From Fibrella forsythiae (lineage in GTDB: Bacteria > Bacteroidota > Bacteroidia > Cytophagales > Spirosomataceae): 42,418 nucleotides of DNA. The first letter of the stretch is position 1, and every line of letters begins with the position of its first letter. The stretch covers positions 1-42,418 of the forward strand of contig NZ_JAFMYW010000018.1 in assembly GCF_017353175.1 (NCBI RefSeq). Direction: 5' to 3'. Positions 7,239-15,812 of the stretch are shown here, piece by piece. Below the pieces are notes generated by a model, which was not told the DNA's origin, did no database searches, and saw only the letters and a program-made list of their open reading frames with translations. Position numbers and translations under genes: made by a program.

Positions 7239-7753
7239 ATGGAAGTAAAGCAAGCGACCTTCCTGCTGCTTATTTCGGGAAACGTAGTGGAGAGGCTAAA
7301 AACGGATACGGCCGTACTGGCCGCCCGGTGGGAGTATCCCCGCCGGGTAACCAGCGTACTGGTCAGGGCCCAGGAGCTGAAACCGGGTGAATCAGCCCAA
7401 GCGGTCCGGGCCATCAAAAAGCATTTCAGTATCTATGGCATTGTGCGCTCGGTTCAGTACCGGGTTCAGGATGCGGAGAGGAGGAGCTAAATCGGCTTCA
7501 AGTGCTGGTGGGCAGCAAGCTGGCTGTTTCGAGGCAGCAAACGGCTATTCTCTCTTATGTGTCGGCCAAAACCACTGCCAGACTGCCAGACAAGGGTACG
7601 TTCATGCTCGCCGAGGGCTAGACAAAGGACAGTGTGTATATGGCTGTCGGCGAGGTGCCCAGGCTGCTGGCTAAACAGGCGGGGAAGCTACGGGCGGTAA
7701 TCGCTAAAGGAAGGAACGTAGAGCGCTTGAAGCAGCTCACAGATGCCTATTAG
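7239..7753 (+). pseudogene. Frameshifted and nonsense-interrupted gene of unknown function
   Basis: The frame starting at ATG 7239 gives 83 residues (MEVKQATFLLLISGNVVERL, then QAVRAIKKHFSIYG) and ends at 7490. Around 7470-7484 the protein-like reading moves to another frame: EEELNRLQVLVGSKLAVSRQ, then DKGTFMLAEG, a TAG, then TKDSVYMAVGEVPRLLAKQ and IAKGRNVERLKQLTDAY ending near 7753. The pieces join smoothly, so I read this as one ~170-residue gene broken by one frameshift and one stop. No family is recognised. Alternatively only the 83-residue piece is expressed. Confidence 0.55.
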
Positions 7754-7935
7754 CGGTTGTGGGGTGAACCCTGACTCTACACCCTGCTCAGCGTTGAGTG
7801 GGCAAGGTGTAGGGGCGATTTTGATTAGACTACCGATAGGTCAGATGTGTGTACTATTTCTTGGCAATAAAGTTAACTTGTCCGTACTTAGCCCTTGATT
7901 AGGGTCACAACTCAACCAGAGTAAACGTTTCACGT

Positions 7936-8541
7936 ATGAACAAACTACTGCTACTCGCTCTGCTCACAACCCTGCTGGGCTGCCGGATAGAGATCAACTT
8001 GCCACCGGCCCAGGTGCAGCCCGTTATATCTCCACCCGTCACGTCTCTACCCGTTACGCCCACCCCGGGGCAGCAAAACCAGCGTCCGCAAAGCAAGTAT
8101 CAAAGCGCCACGGGGGACGTGCTGGATCGCTACATTGTAACGGCCTACATCGTCGGCGGAGATACGCTGTACTCCAGAACACCTACACCGGGTAACTACC
8201 GGCCCGGCATCAACAAGCTGGACATAAACAACTTTGCGCTCCTGATCGAAGAGACGGGCAAGGATCAGTACACCCTGACCTATTCGTATTATCACAACAA
8301 GACGGCCCTGGTGCCCAGGTTCACCCGGGCGGTGAGCGCCCGCGCCCTGGATTACCTCTACGAGTTTACCCTAGCTACAGCTTCTGGGCCCACCGTGTAC
8401 GAGAGCACCATGCGCCGAAGCTCACGCGTGTTTTACGAGAAGATCAAAGGTGGTGGGATCGCCATTCCCCTGGCGGGAGCGTCAGGTCCACTGGACCAGT
8501 TGACGGATAAAGAGGTGATCATTGTGGCCATGCCTCAGTAG
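7936..8541 (+). CDS. Lipoprotein of unknown function
   Basis: A 201-residue protein with a lipoprotein signal: MNKLLLLALLTTLLGC, lipobox ending at Cys16. A proline-rich linker with repeated VISPPV/TSLPVTPTP units (residues ~25-50) follows and probably spans from the membrane to a folded domain. The domain (residues 60-201) has aromatic and beta-rich segments such as DRYIVTAYIVGGDTLYS and TGKDQYTLTYSYYHNK. No family is recognised. It would sit on the periplasmic face of a membrane or at the cell surface. There is no operon partner. A weak AGAGCT/AGCTTTT stem just past the stop may act as terminator. Confidence 0.75.
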   Translation: MNKLLLLALLTTLLGCRIEINLPPAQVQPVISPPVTSLPVTPTPGQQNQRPQSKYQSATGDVLDRYIVTAYIVGGDTLYSRTPTPGNYRPGINKLDINNFALLIEETGKDQYTLTYSYYHNKTALVPRFTRAVSARALDYLYEFTLATASGPTVYESTMRRSSRVFYEKIKGGGIAIPLAGASGPLDQLTDKEVIIVAMPQ

Positions 8542-8945
8542 CGGTGTTGTTCACGCCCTAAGAGCTTGATCAAATGGCCGAGCTTTTATACCGTTAAATG
8601 CTCTACTTGCTAGTCAGCAGCGCTGGCTGTTAAACGCAAGCTGTCGAAAATATTCGCGCCACTAAGCTACATAAGCGCATGATCCAGTCTCCTTTAGTCG
8701 AAATAGCAATCCTGAGACGCAGAGGTTACAAGCTGATTGAGAACGGTTAGCTTAACCGCCTCAACTGGTTAAGTCGCAACATAGCGTTCTTACAATCCTT
8801 TGTTTTTTATTTTACTACTCAACAAACGAATATCACTACGGGCTGCGCAAAATCCGTTCGGCCACTGGAACAGGAAAAAAGCCTGGGTCTAGGGTAGGTA
8901 GGAAGAGAGGATGTCTTAACCTATTGATTTATACGCTATGCTGCC
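8542..8945. other. Gene-free stretch upstream of the restriction gene
   Basis: No open frame with coding character. A weak stem at about 8570-8587 could end the lipoprotein transcript. The A+T-rich segment 8790-8830 could hold the promoter for the restriction gene, but I cannot place its elements. Confidence 0.3.
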
Positions 8946-9143
8946 GTGACTTATCTCGACTTTGAAACCCGCTGGAGACCAGCAGGCGGTGCTGAACGTG
9001 CTAACTACGGCTTGTTTTTTGCGGACCTCTGTGATCTGATCGGCGTGGCCCGGCCCGACCCCACCACTGACGATCCCAGTCAAGATAATTATGTGCTCGA
9101 GCGGGCCGTTTCGTTCCAAAGTAGGAGGAATAGCAGTAGCTAA
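8946..9143 (+). pseudogene. 5' fragment of the MmeI-like restriction-modification gene
   Basis: Starting from GTG 8946 (no in-frame ATG; an in-frame TGA lies at 8925) this frame reads MTYLDFETRWRPAGGAERAN, then LFFADLCDLIGVARPDPTTD and NYVLERAVSF. It matches the N-terminal helical start of large fused methyltransferase-nucleases, where the next expected element is the nuclease core GRIDLYKRG. That core is found in the same frame from about 9195. Between them the frame runs into a perfect palindrome and stops at TAA 9141-9143. So this is the detached beginning of the gene annotated at 9165. Confidence 0.7.
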
Positions 9144-9178
9144 GCTACTGCTATTCCTCCTACTTTGGAACGAAACGG
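9106..9178. repeat. 73-bp perfect palindrome with 36-bp arms inside a coding sequence
   Basis: Arms 9106-9141 and 9143-9178 are exact reverse complements around a single A at 9142. The outer 11 bp on each side (CCGTTTCGTTC and GAACGAAACGG) fit native coding sequence; the inner ~48 bp look inserted and bring an in-frame TAA. Total insertion length is compatible with a multiple of three, because both flanks keep the same frame. It could form a very stable cruciform or RNA hairpin. It could be a tiny palindromic insertion, a replication template-switch product or an assembly artefact. Confidence 0.9.
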
Positions 9179-12100
9179 AGACCATTTCTCCACCGGCCGG
9201 ATTGACCTCTACAAGCGGGGCTGCTTTGTGCTGGAAACCAAGCAGGGCACCCAGACCCCTGACCAGCAAAAAGCACTAGAACGATCAGAGCTGGGACTAC
9301 CACCCGAAAAGCGCCGAAAAGGCCACGCCCTGCGGGGTACGGCCAAATGGGAGCAGATGATGCAGACCGCCCGCCAGCAGGCGCTGGGCTACGTGCGGGC
9401 GCTACCGGCTGAAGAGCCCCGGCCGCTATTTGTACTGGTAGCTGACGTGGGCTATTGCATCGATGTGTACAGCAACTTTTCGGGCGTAGGTGAGCAGTAC
9501 GTGCCCTTTCCTGATCAGACGCGCTACCGACTCCCCCTAGCCAAACTAGCTGATGAAAAGACCCGGGCGCTGCTCCGAGCAATCTGGACAGATCCTGGCG
9601 AGCTGGATCCGGCTCGCCACTCGGGCCGCGTGACCCGGGAGCTGGCTGGGTATTTGGCCCGGCTGTCTGCTCAGTTGGAAGGAGCCGGACACCCGCCGGA
9701 TTTGGTGGCTCAGTTTCTGATGCGCTGTTTGTTTACCATGTTTTCCGAAGATGTGGGCCTGATTCCTAAAGAGTCCTTCACCGGCATGTTGCGTCAGTAC
9801 GCGCAGCCAGATCTGCGCGCGTTATTACCCGATGCCCTGCAAGCCCTTTGGCAAACCATGGATACGGGCGGCTTCTCGCCGGATCTAAAGGCGCGGCTGC
9901 GAAAATTCAACGGGAAGCTGTTTCACCAGGCCCAGGCTTTCCCTCTCTCGGGGGATCAGATCACATTGCTGCTTAGGGCAGCGGAGGCGGACTGGACGGC
10001 CGTCGAACCCGCCATTTTCGGCACGCTCCTGGAGCGTGCGCTGGATCCGCGCGAGCGTCACAGCCTGGGGGCGCATTATACGCCTCGCCGCTACGTCGAA
10101 CGGCTGGTGCTGCCTACGGTATTAGAGCCCCTGCGCCGGGAGTGGGCAGCGGCCCAGGCGGCGGCCGCTCAGCTGCTGGGGGAGGGCAAGGACAAAGCGG
10201 CCCGCGCCGAGCTGGAGCTGTTTCTGCGGCGGTTGACGAGCCTTAAAATCCTGGATCCAGCCTGCGGGTCGGGTAATTTTCTGTACGTGACCCTGGAGCA
10301 CCTCAAGCGCCTGGAGGGAGAAGTGCTGGCGGCCATTAATTCCTACGGTCAAACGGCCCTGCTTAATTTGAGCGGCGGCACGACCATTTCACCCCGGCAG
10401 CTGCTGGGTCTGGAGCTCAATCCCCGCGCGGCGGCCATTGCCGATGTGGTTTTGAAGATCGGCTACATTCAATGGCACCTTCGGACCCACGGCATGAGCG
10501 AGCTCCCTGAGCCGCTATTGGACGAATACGAAAACATTCGCCAGCAGGATGCTGTGTTGACGTATGAGGAGGACCTGAAAAACGCTCGGCCGACCCAGTG
10601 GCCAGCGGCTAACTTTATCATTGGTAATCCTCCTTTTGTTGGTGATAAAGCCATGCGAGGAGCTTTGGGCGATGCCTACGTAGATGCCCTACGTAAGGCC
10701 TACAAAGGCCTTGTGCCTGAGTCGGCTGATCTAGTAATGTACTGGTGGGAAAAAGCGGCCCAAACTCTTAGCCAGAACCAAACTGAGGCGTTCGGCTTCA
10801 TTACGACCAACTCAATCACGCAGACTTTTAACAGGCGTGTTATTCAAAATCACCTGGATGGAGAAACGCCCTTATCGCTAACATTTGCTATCCCTGATCA
10901 TCCGTGGGTAGACAGTGCGCAGGGAGCGGCCGTACGAATAGCGATGAGCGTAGCGCGGGCGGGGTCACTGCCGGGTAAATTGCTAAGGGTAAGCCGCGAA
11001 ATGGCCACTGATACTGATGACGGCCACGAAGTAGAATTAACCGAGGTTAGCGGCACTATCAACGCTGATCTCACAGTTGGCGCTGATGTAGCAGGAGCGA
11101 AGGTGCTTAAAGCGAACACGGGTATTACCAGTAACGGGATGATGCTGGCCGGTTCTGGATTCATCGTTTCGCAGGAGCAAGCTAGGCAAATAGGATTAGG
11201 CAGTAAGCCCGGTTTAGAAAAACGCATTCGGCCCTACCGCAATGGAAAAGATTTAGCTGCCCGGCCCCGTGGCGTGTATTTGATCGATCTATTTGGCCTG
11301 ACCGAGTCAGAAGTCATTAGCCAATTCCCAGAGCTATACCAGCACGTTTTTACCTATGTCAAACCGGAACGCGATCTCAACAACCGTAAAAAGTTAAAGG
11401 AGATCTGGTGGGAATTTGGCGAAACCCGCAAGGGGCTGAGAAATGCCCTACAGGATATAACTCGGTTTATAGCGACTCCCGAAACGGCAAAACACCGGTT
11501 GTTTCAATTTCTAGAAGTAGAGATTGTTCCCGATCACATGCTGGTGGCAATAGCAACTGATGATGCATTTCATTTAGGAGTTCTGTCTAGTCGATTGCAT
11601 GTAGCATGGGCTTTGTCTACTGGTGGTCGAATGGGAATGGGGAATGACCCGCGTTATAACAGTTCGCGTTGTTTTCAAACGTTCCCTTTTCCTAATGCGA
11701 CGCTACAACAGCAACACCGCATTCGGGAGCTGGCTGAACAACTAGACGCCCACCGCAAGCGCCAACAAGCCGCGCATCCAGCACTTACCCTAACTGATCT
11801 CTATAACGTGGTCGAAAAACTGAGATTGGGTGAAGTATTAAGTTCAAAAGAGCAGATCATCAACCAGCAGGGACTGGCGTCACTGGTGCTCAGTCTGCAT
11901 CAGCAGCTAGACATAGCCGTGGCTGATGCCTACGGCTGGCCATATGATTTGCCTGAAGGTGATATACTGACTCGCCTGGTAGGGCTAAATCAGGAGCGGG
12001 CAGCTGAAGAAGCAGCCGGACTAATTCGCTTTTTACGTCCCTCGTATCAGCGGCCAGGAAGTGCGGCTGCAAGTCAGCAGCAGTTAGGTATCGATCTGCC

Positions 12101-12338
12101 TGGATCCGCTCCTGCAATCAGTGCGCCGGTTACCAGTCAACAGGTGTGGCCTAAAGCCTTAGCCCAGCAGATGCAGGCCGTCCGGGAGGCGGTGCAGCAG
12201 GCGGGTGTTCCCATTAGTACCAAGCAAGTGGCCACTTATTTCCAGCGGACTCGCCCTGAGAAAGTGCAGCCGTTGCTGGACACGTTAGCCTCACTGGCTT
12301 TAGTGCGGCTAACGCCTGAAGGGACCTATGCACTATAG
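9165..12338 (+). CDS. MmeI-like type IIL/IIG restriction-modification enzyme (fused nuclease-methyltransferase-specificity)
   Basis: The 1057-residue remainder of a single-chain restriction-modification enzyme. The start is a TTG within the palindrome; the true N-terminus lies upstream. The PD-(D/E)xK nuclease core is kept: Asp14 in STGRIDLYKRG and Glu24-Thr-Lys26 in FVLETKQG. A helical connector follows (FLMRCLFTMFSEDVGLIP). The adenine-N6 methyltransferase has motif I DPACGSG near residue 364 and catalytic motif IV NPPF at ~488. The target-recognition region spans ~600-900. A C-terminal winged-helix-like segment (ISTKQVATYFQRTRPEK) ends the protein. Such enzymes methylate one strand and cut some 20 bases away. 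Loss of the first ~75 residues probably weakens cleavage, but methylation might persist. Confidence 0.85.
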   Translation: MERNGDHFSTGRIDLYKRGCFVLETKQGTQTPDQQKALERSELGLPPEKRRKGHALRGTAKWEQMMQTARQQALGYVRALPAEEPRPLFVLVADVGYCIDVYSNFSGVGEQYVPFPDQTRYRLPLAKLADEKTRALLRAIWTDPGELDPARHSGRVTRELAGYLARLSAQLEGAGHPPDLVAQFLMRCLFTMFSEDVGLIPKESFTGMLRQYAQPDLRALLPDALQALWQTMDTGGFSPDLKARLRKFNGKLFHQAQAFPLSGDQITLLLRAAEADWTAVEPAIFGTLLERALDPRERHSLGAHYTPRRYVERLVLPTVLEPLRREWAAAQAAAAQLLGEGKDKAARAELELFLRRLTSLKILDPACGSGNFLYVTLEHLKRLEGEVLAAINSYGQTALLNLSGGTTISPRQLLGLELNPRAAAIADVVLKIGYIQWHLRTHGMSELPEPLLDEYENIRQQDAVLTYEEDLKNARPTQWPAANFIIGNPPFVGDKAMRGALGDAYVDALRKAYKGLVPESADLVMYWWEKAAQTLSQNQTEAFGFITTNSITQTFNRRVIQNHLDGETPLSLTFAIPDHPWVDSAQGAAVRIAMSVARAGSLPGKLLRVSREMATDTDDGHEVELTEVSGTINADLTVGADVAGAKVLKANTGITSNGMMLAGSGFIVSQEQARQIGLGSKPGLEKRIRPYRNGKDLAARPRGVYLIDLFGLTESEVISQFPELYQHVFTYVKPERDLNNRKKLKEIWWEFGETRKGLRNALQDITRFIATPETAKHRLFQFLEVEIVPDHMLVAIATDDAFHLGVLSSRLHVAWALSTGGRMGMGNDPRYNSSRCFQTFPFPNATLQQQHRIRELAEQLDAHRKRQQAAHPALTLTDLYNVVEKLRLGEVLSSKEQIINQQGLASLVLSLHQQLDIAVADAYGWPYDLPEGDILTRLVGLNQERAAEEAAGLIRFLRPSYQRPGSAAASQQQLGIDLPGSAPAISAPVTSQQVWPKALAQQMQAVREAVQQAGVPISTKQVATYFQRTRPEKVQPLLDTLASLALVRLTPEGTYAL

Positions 12339-12359
12339 GGGAAAGCAAAACTACAGCCA

Positions 12360-12569
12360 CTAGTGCACGCTATACCGCCTTGTAAGTAGCCCGTGCCCAA
12401 GCTGAAAGCGGAGGCTGGTCTCGTAGCCGTAGCGGCCACCCAGAACCGATTCTCGCTCGACCCATACGTCCAGGCAAAAGGGAGAAGAGCTGCTGCGATC
12501 GGCAAACTCGTAAAGTTTGAAGGAGAGCAGGGCCTTTTCCCCCAGGGGCAAATCAGTAGTAGAATACAT
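12360..12569 (-). pseudogene. Truncated relative of the 21721/22119 gene family
   Basis: Sixty-nine residues: MYSTTDLPLGEKALLSFKLY, then DVWVERESVLGGRYGYETSL. They align well with the minus-strand protein at 22119-22472 (KAEALLQFSLYTSADRTEYR, then TTWVDRQTVLGSTYSYGTKH) in the order E/A-ALL-F-LY-ADR, W-V-R-VLG-Y-YGT. The similarity ends after the first ~60 residues, where the family normally continues with a ~50-residue second half. It therefore looks like a 3'-truncated copy. There is no recognised function and no partner genes here. Confidence 0.6.
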
Positions 12570-12589
12570 CGCTACCTATCGTAGTTTAT

Positions 12590-12672
12590 TTGGCCGCTCG
12601 GCGGCAGGGCAGGGCGCAGGATCAGGGCTCCAGTATACCCTATCGGCCCCTGCGCTGCAGTCGAGCGGCCAA
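12590..12672. repeat. 11-bp inverted repeat enclosing a G+C-rich structured segment
   Basis: TTGGCCGCTCG (12590-12600) and CGAGCGGCCAA (12662-12672) are perfect reverse complements 61 bp apart. Inside, GCGCAGG and CCTGCGC (around 12611 and 12651) can also pair. The whole 83 bases could fold as a long stem. It could be a small structured RNA or a mobile-element remnant. Confidence 0.4.
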
Positions 12673-12922
12673 TCCTTTGGCTACCGGCTAATCTGCAAGT
12701 CAAGCAGGCAGCTTAAGGACCATATAAGCTTGCTACTCGGCGGGGCGCTTACCTGCAGCAATGGATTCTTGCTTACGAGCGGTTGATAATTCGTTGCCGA
12801 ACAGATAGGTTAACCCAGGCAAATTCCCTGTTTAGCGTCAATCAGAAGAATTTAGAGCCAGCTTCGCACAGCCTGTGAATGGCGCGATAGGAGTAAACTA
12901 GCTGAATGGCTAACCATAGAAG

Positions 12923-12942
12923 AATCCCCCTCGAGGGGGATT
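12923..12942. terminator. Palindromic hairpin of C/G runs
   Basis: AATCCCCCTCGAGGGGGATT is a 20-bp perfect palindrome, almost the same as the terminator stem at 18318. It has no T run, so it is a weak terminator candidate; both copies lie upstream of genes for exported proteins. Confidence 0.45.
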
Positions 12943-13099
12943 GCTGACCAGAGTCCTCCTGTTCAACTTTGCAGGATCAATCAGCTTACCCTACCTGCTA
13001 GCTGACTCGTTGGGTTGTTGAATTTTACTGTCAAAGCAAACACGTTGTCTGAACCAATCCACACGTATTCTTTGCTAGTCACGTCTATGCATCACCGTT

Positions 13100-15409
13100 A
13101 TGAACAAGCTGTTCCCTAGTCCTGAAGCTATAAGACCCCGCCCGTGGCGGTTGGCCTTTGTTTATTTTCTGCTTTTTGTTTCAGTGACGAATTGCAAGCA
13201 CTCAACTGACCCGGACGTCGTAGAAACACCTTCGCAGATAGGTCAACTAACGGTTGGGGAATCTAAGGCGGGCGTATCTCAGCAAATCGGTGCCCGTGGG
13301 GGGGTGGTGCAAATCAGCGATCCAGCTTCACCGCTGAACGGCTTTAAAATCGAGGTCCCATCGGGTGCTTACGCGGAGAACAGAGTTTTCAACGTCTCCT
13401 ATGCTCCGCTTCAAAAACATGATTTCGGCCCTGATTTTACGGCGCTAAGCCCGCTGATTACCGTAGAAAACGGCGGCGATTTTGCCCAGTTACCTATGTC
13501 GATCAGCATACCAATCCAATTACCAGCTAATCACCAGGCCTGCGTTTTTATGTTCGACGATACGGGTGATTTTTCTGTTTTGCCCACCCGTAATTTGCTG
13601 CCTAGTCAGATCACCGTCGACGCGTCGCATTTTACCCAGACTACGCCAGCGAAAGGTGGACGAACAGGCATAGAGAAAGGGAGAAAACTGCTTGTTGTAT
13701 CAAGCAGGACCGATATTTTGAATGCGGTCAAATATAACACCGGTTTTAAGCCAGGCGTTGATGACTGGGGATTTCCTAACTATGGTTCGTATGCTTATCC
13801 GGATGGCCTGTGCTCGGGTATGGCGGTGACGTCGCTTTGGTATTTTAATTACAAAAGAAATCAATCAGGTAATGGGTCTTTGAGAACAGATAAAACACTA
13901 TCAAATCCTTATTTTGAAAAGCCGGATGATCTATTTGTAAAAAATAGATATTGGGGGCTCAATGATACTGGGATAAAGTTTGCGTCAATGGTTCAAGTAG
14001 TCAAATCTTCATTAATATCAAATTTTTATAAAAACATAATTGGATTTATACCTGATGCTTATACCTACTACAATATGGCATTCTACTTCAAGTACAATAA
14101 AAATGCCAAGCCTGATTATATGCTTATAAATCGAAAGGATGGATCAGGCAGTCACGCTATCTTGATTGTTGGAAAGACCGTCAATGGCTTACTGGTGGCA
14201 GATCCTAATAAAACAGAAGTATCAGAATTAAAATTTTCAAATTTTACTTTTGAGGATTATTTGGCAACCCAGAATCTGAACGATTTGCCTTCCGTTTACA
14301 ACGGATTTTATCTCATTCCCGAAATAGATTATAAGCCCGTAGAAGAGAAATGGAAAGAAGTAGAAAACAGAACTATTGGCCAGGGCTGTTTTCCGGATTA
14401 TTCCTCGTATGAATTAATAACAGAAAATAAAAAGACAAAATTCAAGAATGATTTATTAATATTTTCTGACTTTTCCTTGTCTAATCCTAACAAAAGTACG
14501 AAAGCCAGATTATACGCAGTTGATGCCAGTAACAAGGTTAGTCCACTGGGCGAAGATACTGTAGGAAAAATATATTCGATACCTAACGGGACACGGAAAA
14601 TAGGAATACTGGCAACGGCAACAACCTCAAGAGATTGTGCAGGAAATGAGCCAACCTCTAAAGGTTTCCAGTGGGCCGGTGTAACGTGGTATACGGTACA
14701 GGCGGAAAAATTAACTATCAAGGCATTGGAGGATATTTCAATTGAAAATCCGGGGGTCATCAATAAATCATACGGATTTATAATGGAGGGGAATTACACA
14801 TTTCCTTCTGGTACTGTTTTCTCCTGGAATTTTGGTGATGGTTCATCCGGGCTAACCTACAGTGGAAACAATAAAGCAGAACATACGTTTACCAAAACTG
14901 GGACTTATACCATTAAGTTAACAATATTACGCCCGTCAGGTGAAGAGTATGTCTTTAAAAAGGACGTAAAAATCAACTACGAAACTTCAGTCAATAAGAT
15001 TTTCTTTTCTTTGAATGGCACTAAGATTGATGTGCCTGCAGAACCAGTAAACATGAGTGGGGCTAGTATAATTTATAAAGTGAGCCTCAATTCAAAGGTT
15101 AATACTAATCCAGAATACGCCATTGTCATTGATAAAGTTGCTAACTTTACTAATAAAATCGGAACTTATTTGATTGATGATTATTTTATGTATCCTCTGA
15201 ACTGGAGAGCATCGATTTGGATTAAAACAAAAGCTCCAGATGGAAGTATCATACAAAAAAGTTACGGAAGCCTAAGTGGTGGCCAGTTTAAGATAACTTA
15301 CTTAGATATGACCAAAAATATCATAGAAGGAACTTTCTCCTTTGATGCTCGTGATCCCTCCAGCAAGGAATTCATTAAAATTACTGATGGCTTTTTTAGT
15401 AATAAATAA
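13100..15409 (+). CDS. Lipoprotein with papain-like cysteine-peptidase core and PKD domain
   Basis: A 769-residue exported protein. A basic start and hydrophobic stretch end in VTNC, so Cys32 is the probable lipidation site. Residues ~60-190 form a beta module (ARGGVVQISDPASPLNG, then FKIEVPSGAYAENRVF) seen in Bacteroidota surface lipoproteins. Residues ~200-400 look like a C39/papain-like fold with a possible triad: Cys238 in DGLCSGMAV, His352 in GSHAILIVG and Asp368 in LLVADPNK. A PKD domain follows at ~575-635 (SWNFGDGSS). From about base 13680 onward the DNA is visibly more A+T-rich than the first 580 bases and the neighbours, suggesting a composite origin. Peptidase activity is inference; the core might only bind peptides. 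Confidence 0.6.
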   Translation: MNKLFPSPEAIRPRPWRLAFVYFLLFVSVTNCKHSTDPDVVETPSQIGQLTVGESKAGVSQQIGARGGVVQISDPASPLNGFKIEVPSGAYAENRVFNVSYAPLQKHDFGPDFTALSPLITVENGGDFAQLPMSISIPIQLPANHQACVFMFDDTGDFSVLPTRNLLPSQITVDASHFTQTTPAKGGRTGIEKGRKLLVVSSRTDILNAVKYNTGFKPGVDDWGFPNYGSYAYPDGLCSGMAVTSLWYFNYKRNQSGNGSLRTDKTLSNPYFEKPDDLFVKNRYWGLNDTGIKFASMVQVVKSSLISNFYKNIIGFIPDAYTYYNMAFYFKYNKNAKPDYMLINRKDGSGSHAILIVGKTVNGLLVADPNKTEVSELKFSNFTFEDYLATQNLNDLPSVYNGFYLIPEIDYKPVEEKWKEVENRTIGQGCFPDYSSYELITENKKTKFKNDLLIFSDFSLSNPNKSTKARLYAVDASNKVSPLGEDTVGKIYSIPNGTRKIGILATATTSRDCAGNEPTSKGFQWAGVTWYTVQAEKLTIKALEDISIENPGVINKSYGFIMEGNYTFPSGTVFSWNFGDGSSGLTYSGNNKAEHTFTKTGTYTIKLTILRPSGEEYVFKKDVKINYETSVNKIFFSLNGTKIDVPAEPVNMSGASIIYKVSLNSKVNTNPEYAIVIDKVANFTNKIGTYLIDDYFMYPLNWRASIWIKTKAPDGSIIQKSYGSLSGGQFKITYLDMTKNIIEGTFSFDARDPSSKEFIKITDGFFSNK

Positions 15410-15551
15410 TTTAACCCTTTTGTGGTCTTACTCAGTATAGGTCGGTGTATACTTTTACATAGGCTAAACGTAGTCAATCAGCTGATAGGCAGCTTAGCAT
15501 AGTCCTGAAAAGTAATAGTGAAAGGACGTTAGCCTTCGAGGTAGGCGCATC

Positions 15552-15737
15552 TTTCACAACCACCAAGCCGAACGGGATTTGCAGCTCGTAAAGATCAGAT
15601 AGCAAGTGATAGGCTGCTTTCGGACGAAGAGTAAGGCAGCTATATATGCCCGTGTTTTGGGCGTTGTCTACACAATTAGAAAGCAGGATCGGAACGTGGT
15701 CGATGCATTGGCCAGCGTTCTAAATGATAGCTTCTAG
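15552..15737 (+). pseudogene. IS66-type transposase remnant (C-terminal end)
   Basis: In one frame the DNA reads FHNHQAERDLQLVKIR, a TAG at 15600, then QVIGCFRTKSKAAIYAR, VLGVVYTIRKQDRN and VVDALASVLNDSF before a TAG at 15735. This matches the ending of IS66-family transposases, where NNQAERD carries the third catalytic acid and SGCFR and TxRKQ follow. Everything upstream of the AERD motif is lost and one internal stop is present, so it is dead. It lies between two convergent genes and records past insertion activity here. Confidence 0.7.
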
Positions 15738-15812
15738 TGGTTTACCTGAACAGTTACGAATAATTAAGACTGAAAGGCAAGAAACAGCTCAAACTGATAC
15801 TCTATTTATTCT

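Larger units (their letters stand above)
12570..13099. other. Intergenic region with inverted repeats
   Basis: No gene supported. It contains the 11-bp inverted repeat at 12590/12672 and the 20-bp palindromic hairpin at 12923. Near 13045-13074 TTG and a TATTCTTTG box lie 18 bp apart, loosely like the Bacteroidota promoter form TTG/TAnnTTTG, 26 bp before the next gene. Confidence 0.35.
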
